NCBI GenBank assembly: GCA_035553055.1
Contig: DATNEK010000187.1
Location: forward strand, 1-30,257
Length of the DNA: 30,257 bases
DNA from: Chersky-822 sp035553055
GTDB taxonomy: Bacteria; Actinomycetota; Actinomycetes; Streptosporangiales; Streptosporangiaceae
Direction of reading: 5' to 3'
Shown: in pieces, positions 30,226-30,257 of the stretch
Layout: every line of letters begins with the position of its first letter
How positions within the stretch are numbered: the first letter of the stretch is position 1
Notes under the pieces: model-generated
Told to the model about the DNA's origin: nothing
Database searches by the model: none
The model's input: only the letters and a program-made list of their open reading frames with translations
Made by a program: the position numbers and the translations under genes

Positions 30226-30257
30226 ATGGCGGTGAACGAGGTGGTGCTGGAGGCGAT
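30226..30257 (+). CDS. Start of a gene cut by the window edge
   Basis: ATG 30226 opens a frame reading MAVNEVVLEA to the right edge. AGGA lies seven bases upstream; the same place also reads CAGGAT six bases before the ATG, a leaderless-like layout. Ten codons are too few to assign a function. Confidence 0.4.
   Translation, partial: MAVNEVVLEA

Overview
This window is high-GC DNA, and its gene content points to an actinomycete (Actinomycetota). It carries a PriA-type HisA, an F420-type LLM oxidoreductase and an F420/FMN split-barrel protein, SbcCD, an RskA-like anti-sigma factor with its ECF sigma factor, a CsoR-family regulator, a PF04672-type methyltransferase, many GTG starts and 4-nt stop/start overlaps. 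Several promoters look leaderless. I cannot name the genus from sequence alone. No rRNA, tRNA, CRISPR array, insertion sequence or phage gene was seen.

Left part (1-6.4 kb). An MscS-type channel is coupled to an unlisted 47-residue membrane peptide. Next come an intergenic set of inverted GATC-centred repeats and a SAM-dependent methyltransferase on the minus strand. A three-gene two-component unit follows, transcribed leftward in the order histidine kinase, OmpR-type response regulator, paralogous histidine kinase.

Histidine block (6.4-14.8 kb). A tightly overlapping minus-strand operon reads hisD-hisC (one fused ORF), hisB, hisH, hisA/priA, hisF, hisI. A plus-strand Tat-exported phosphoesterase of the phospholipase C family separates it from hisG. 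hisG lies downstream of sbcD-sbcC but appears to have its own leaderless promoter. hisE and hisN are not in the window.

Middle (14.8-24.1 kb). sbcD-sbcC encodes the nuclease complex. Divergent from it is a KimA-like potassium importer followed by an overlapping small split-barrel protein. An LLM oxidoreductase, a 58-residue membrane protein and a CsoR-family repressor follow on the minus strand. A four-helix membrane protein is divergent from csoR and ends in a textbook intrinsic terminator.

Right part (24.1-30.3 kb). A TetR regulator has a long low-complexity N-terminal extension. A minus-strand ECF sigma factor, its overlapping zinc-binding anti-sigma factor and a secreted protein form a probable operon, with a second secreted protein divergent from the sigma gene. 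The most interesting gene is a PF03773-type permease with a His-rich loop and a C-terminal YHS metal-binding domain. It starts as an apparently leaderless GTG mRNA whose -10 box lies inside a CsoR-type palindrome. The window ends with 54-bp tandem repeats and the first codons of another gene.

The best candidates for something new are the CsoR-box YHS permease, the HisD-HisC fusion across a 9-bp tandem repeat with an internal ribosome-binding site, the two-kinase/one-regulator unit, and the sigma/anti-sigma/secreted-protein cluster.
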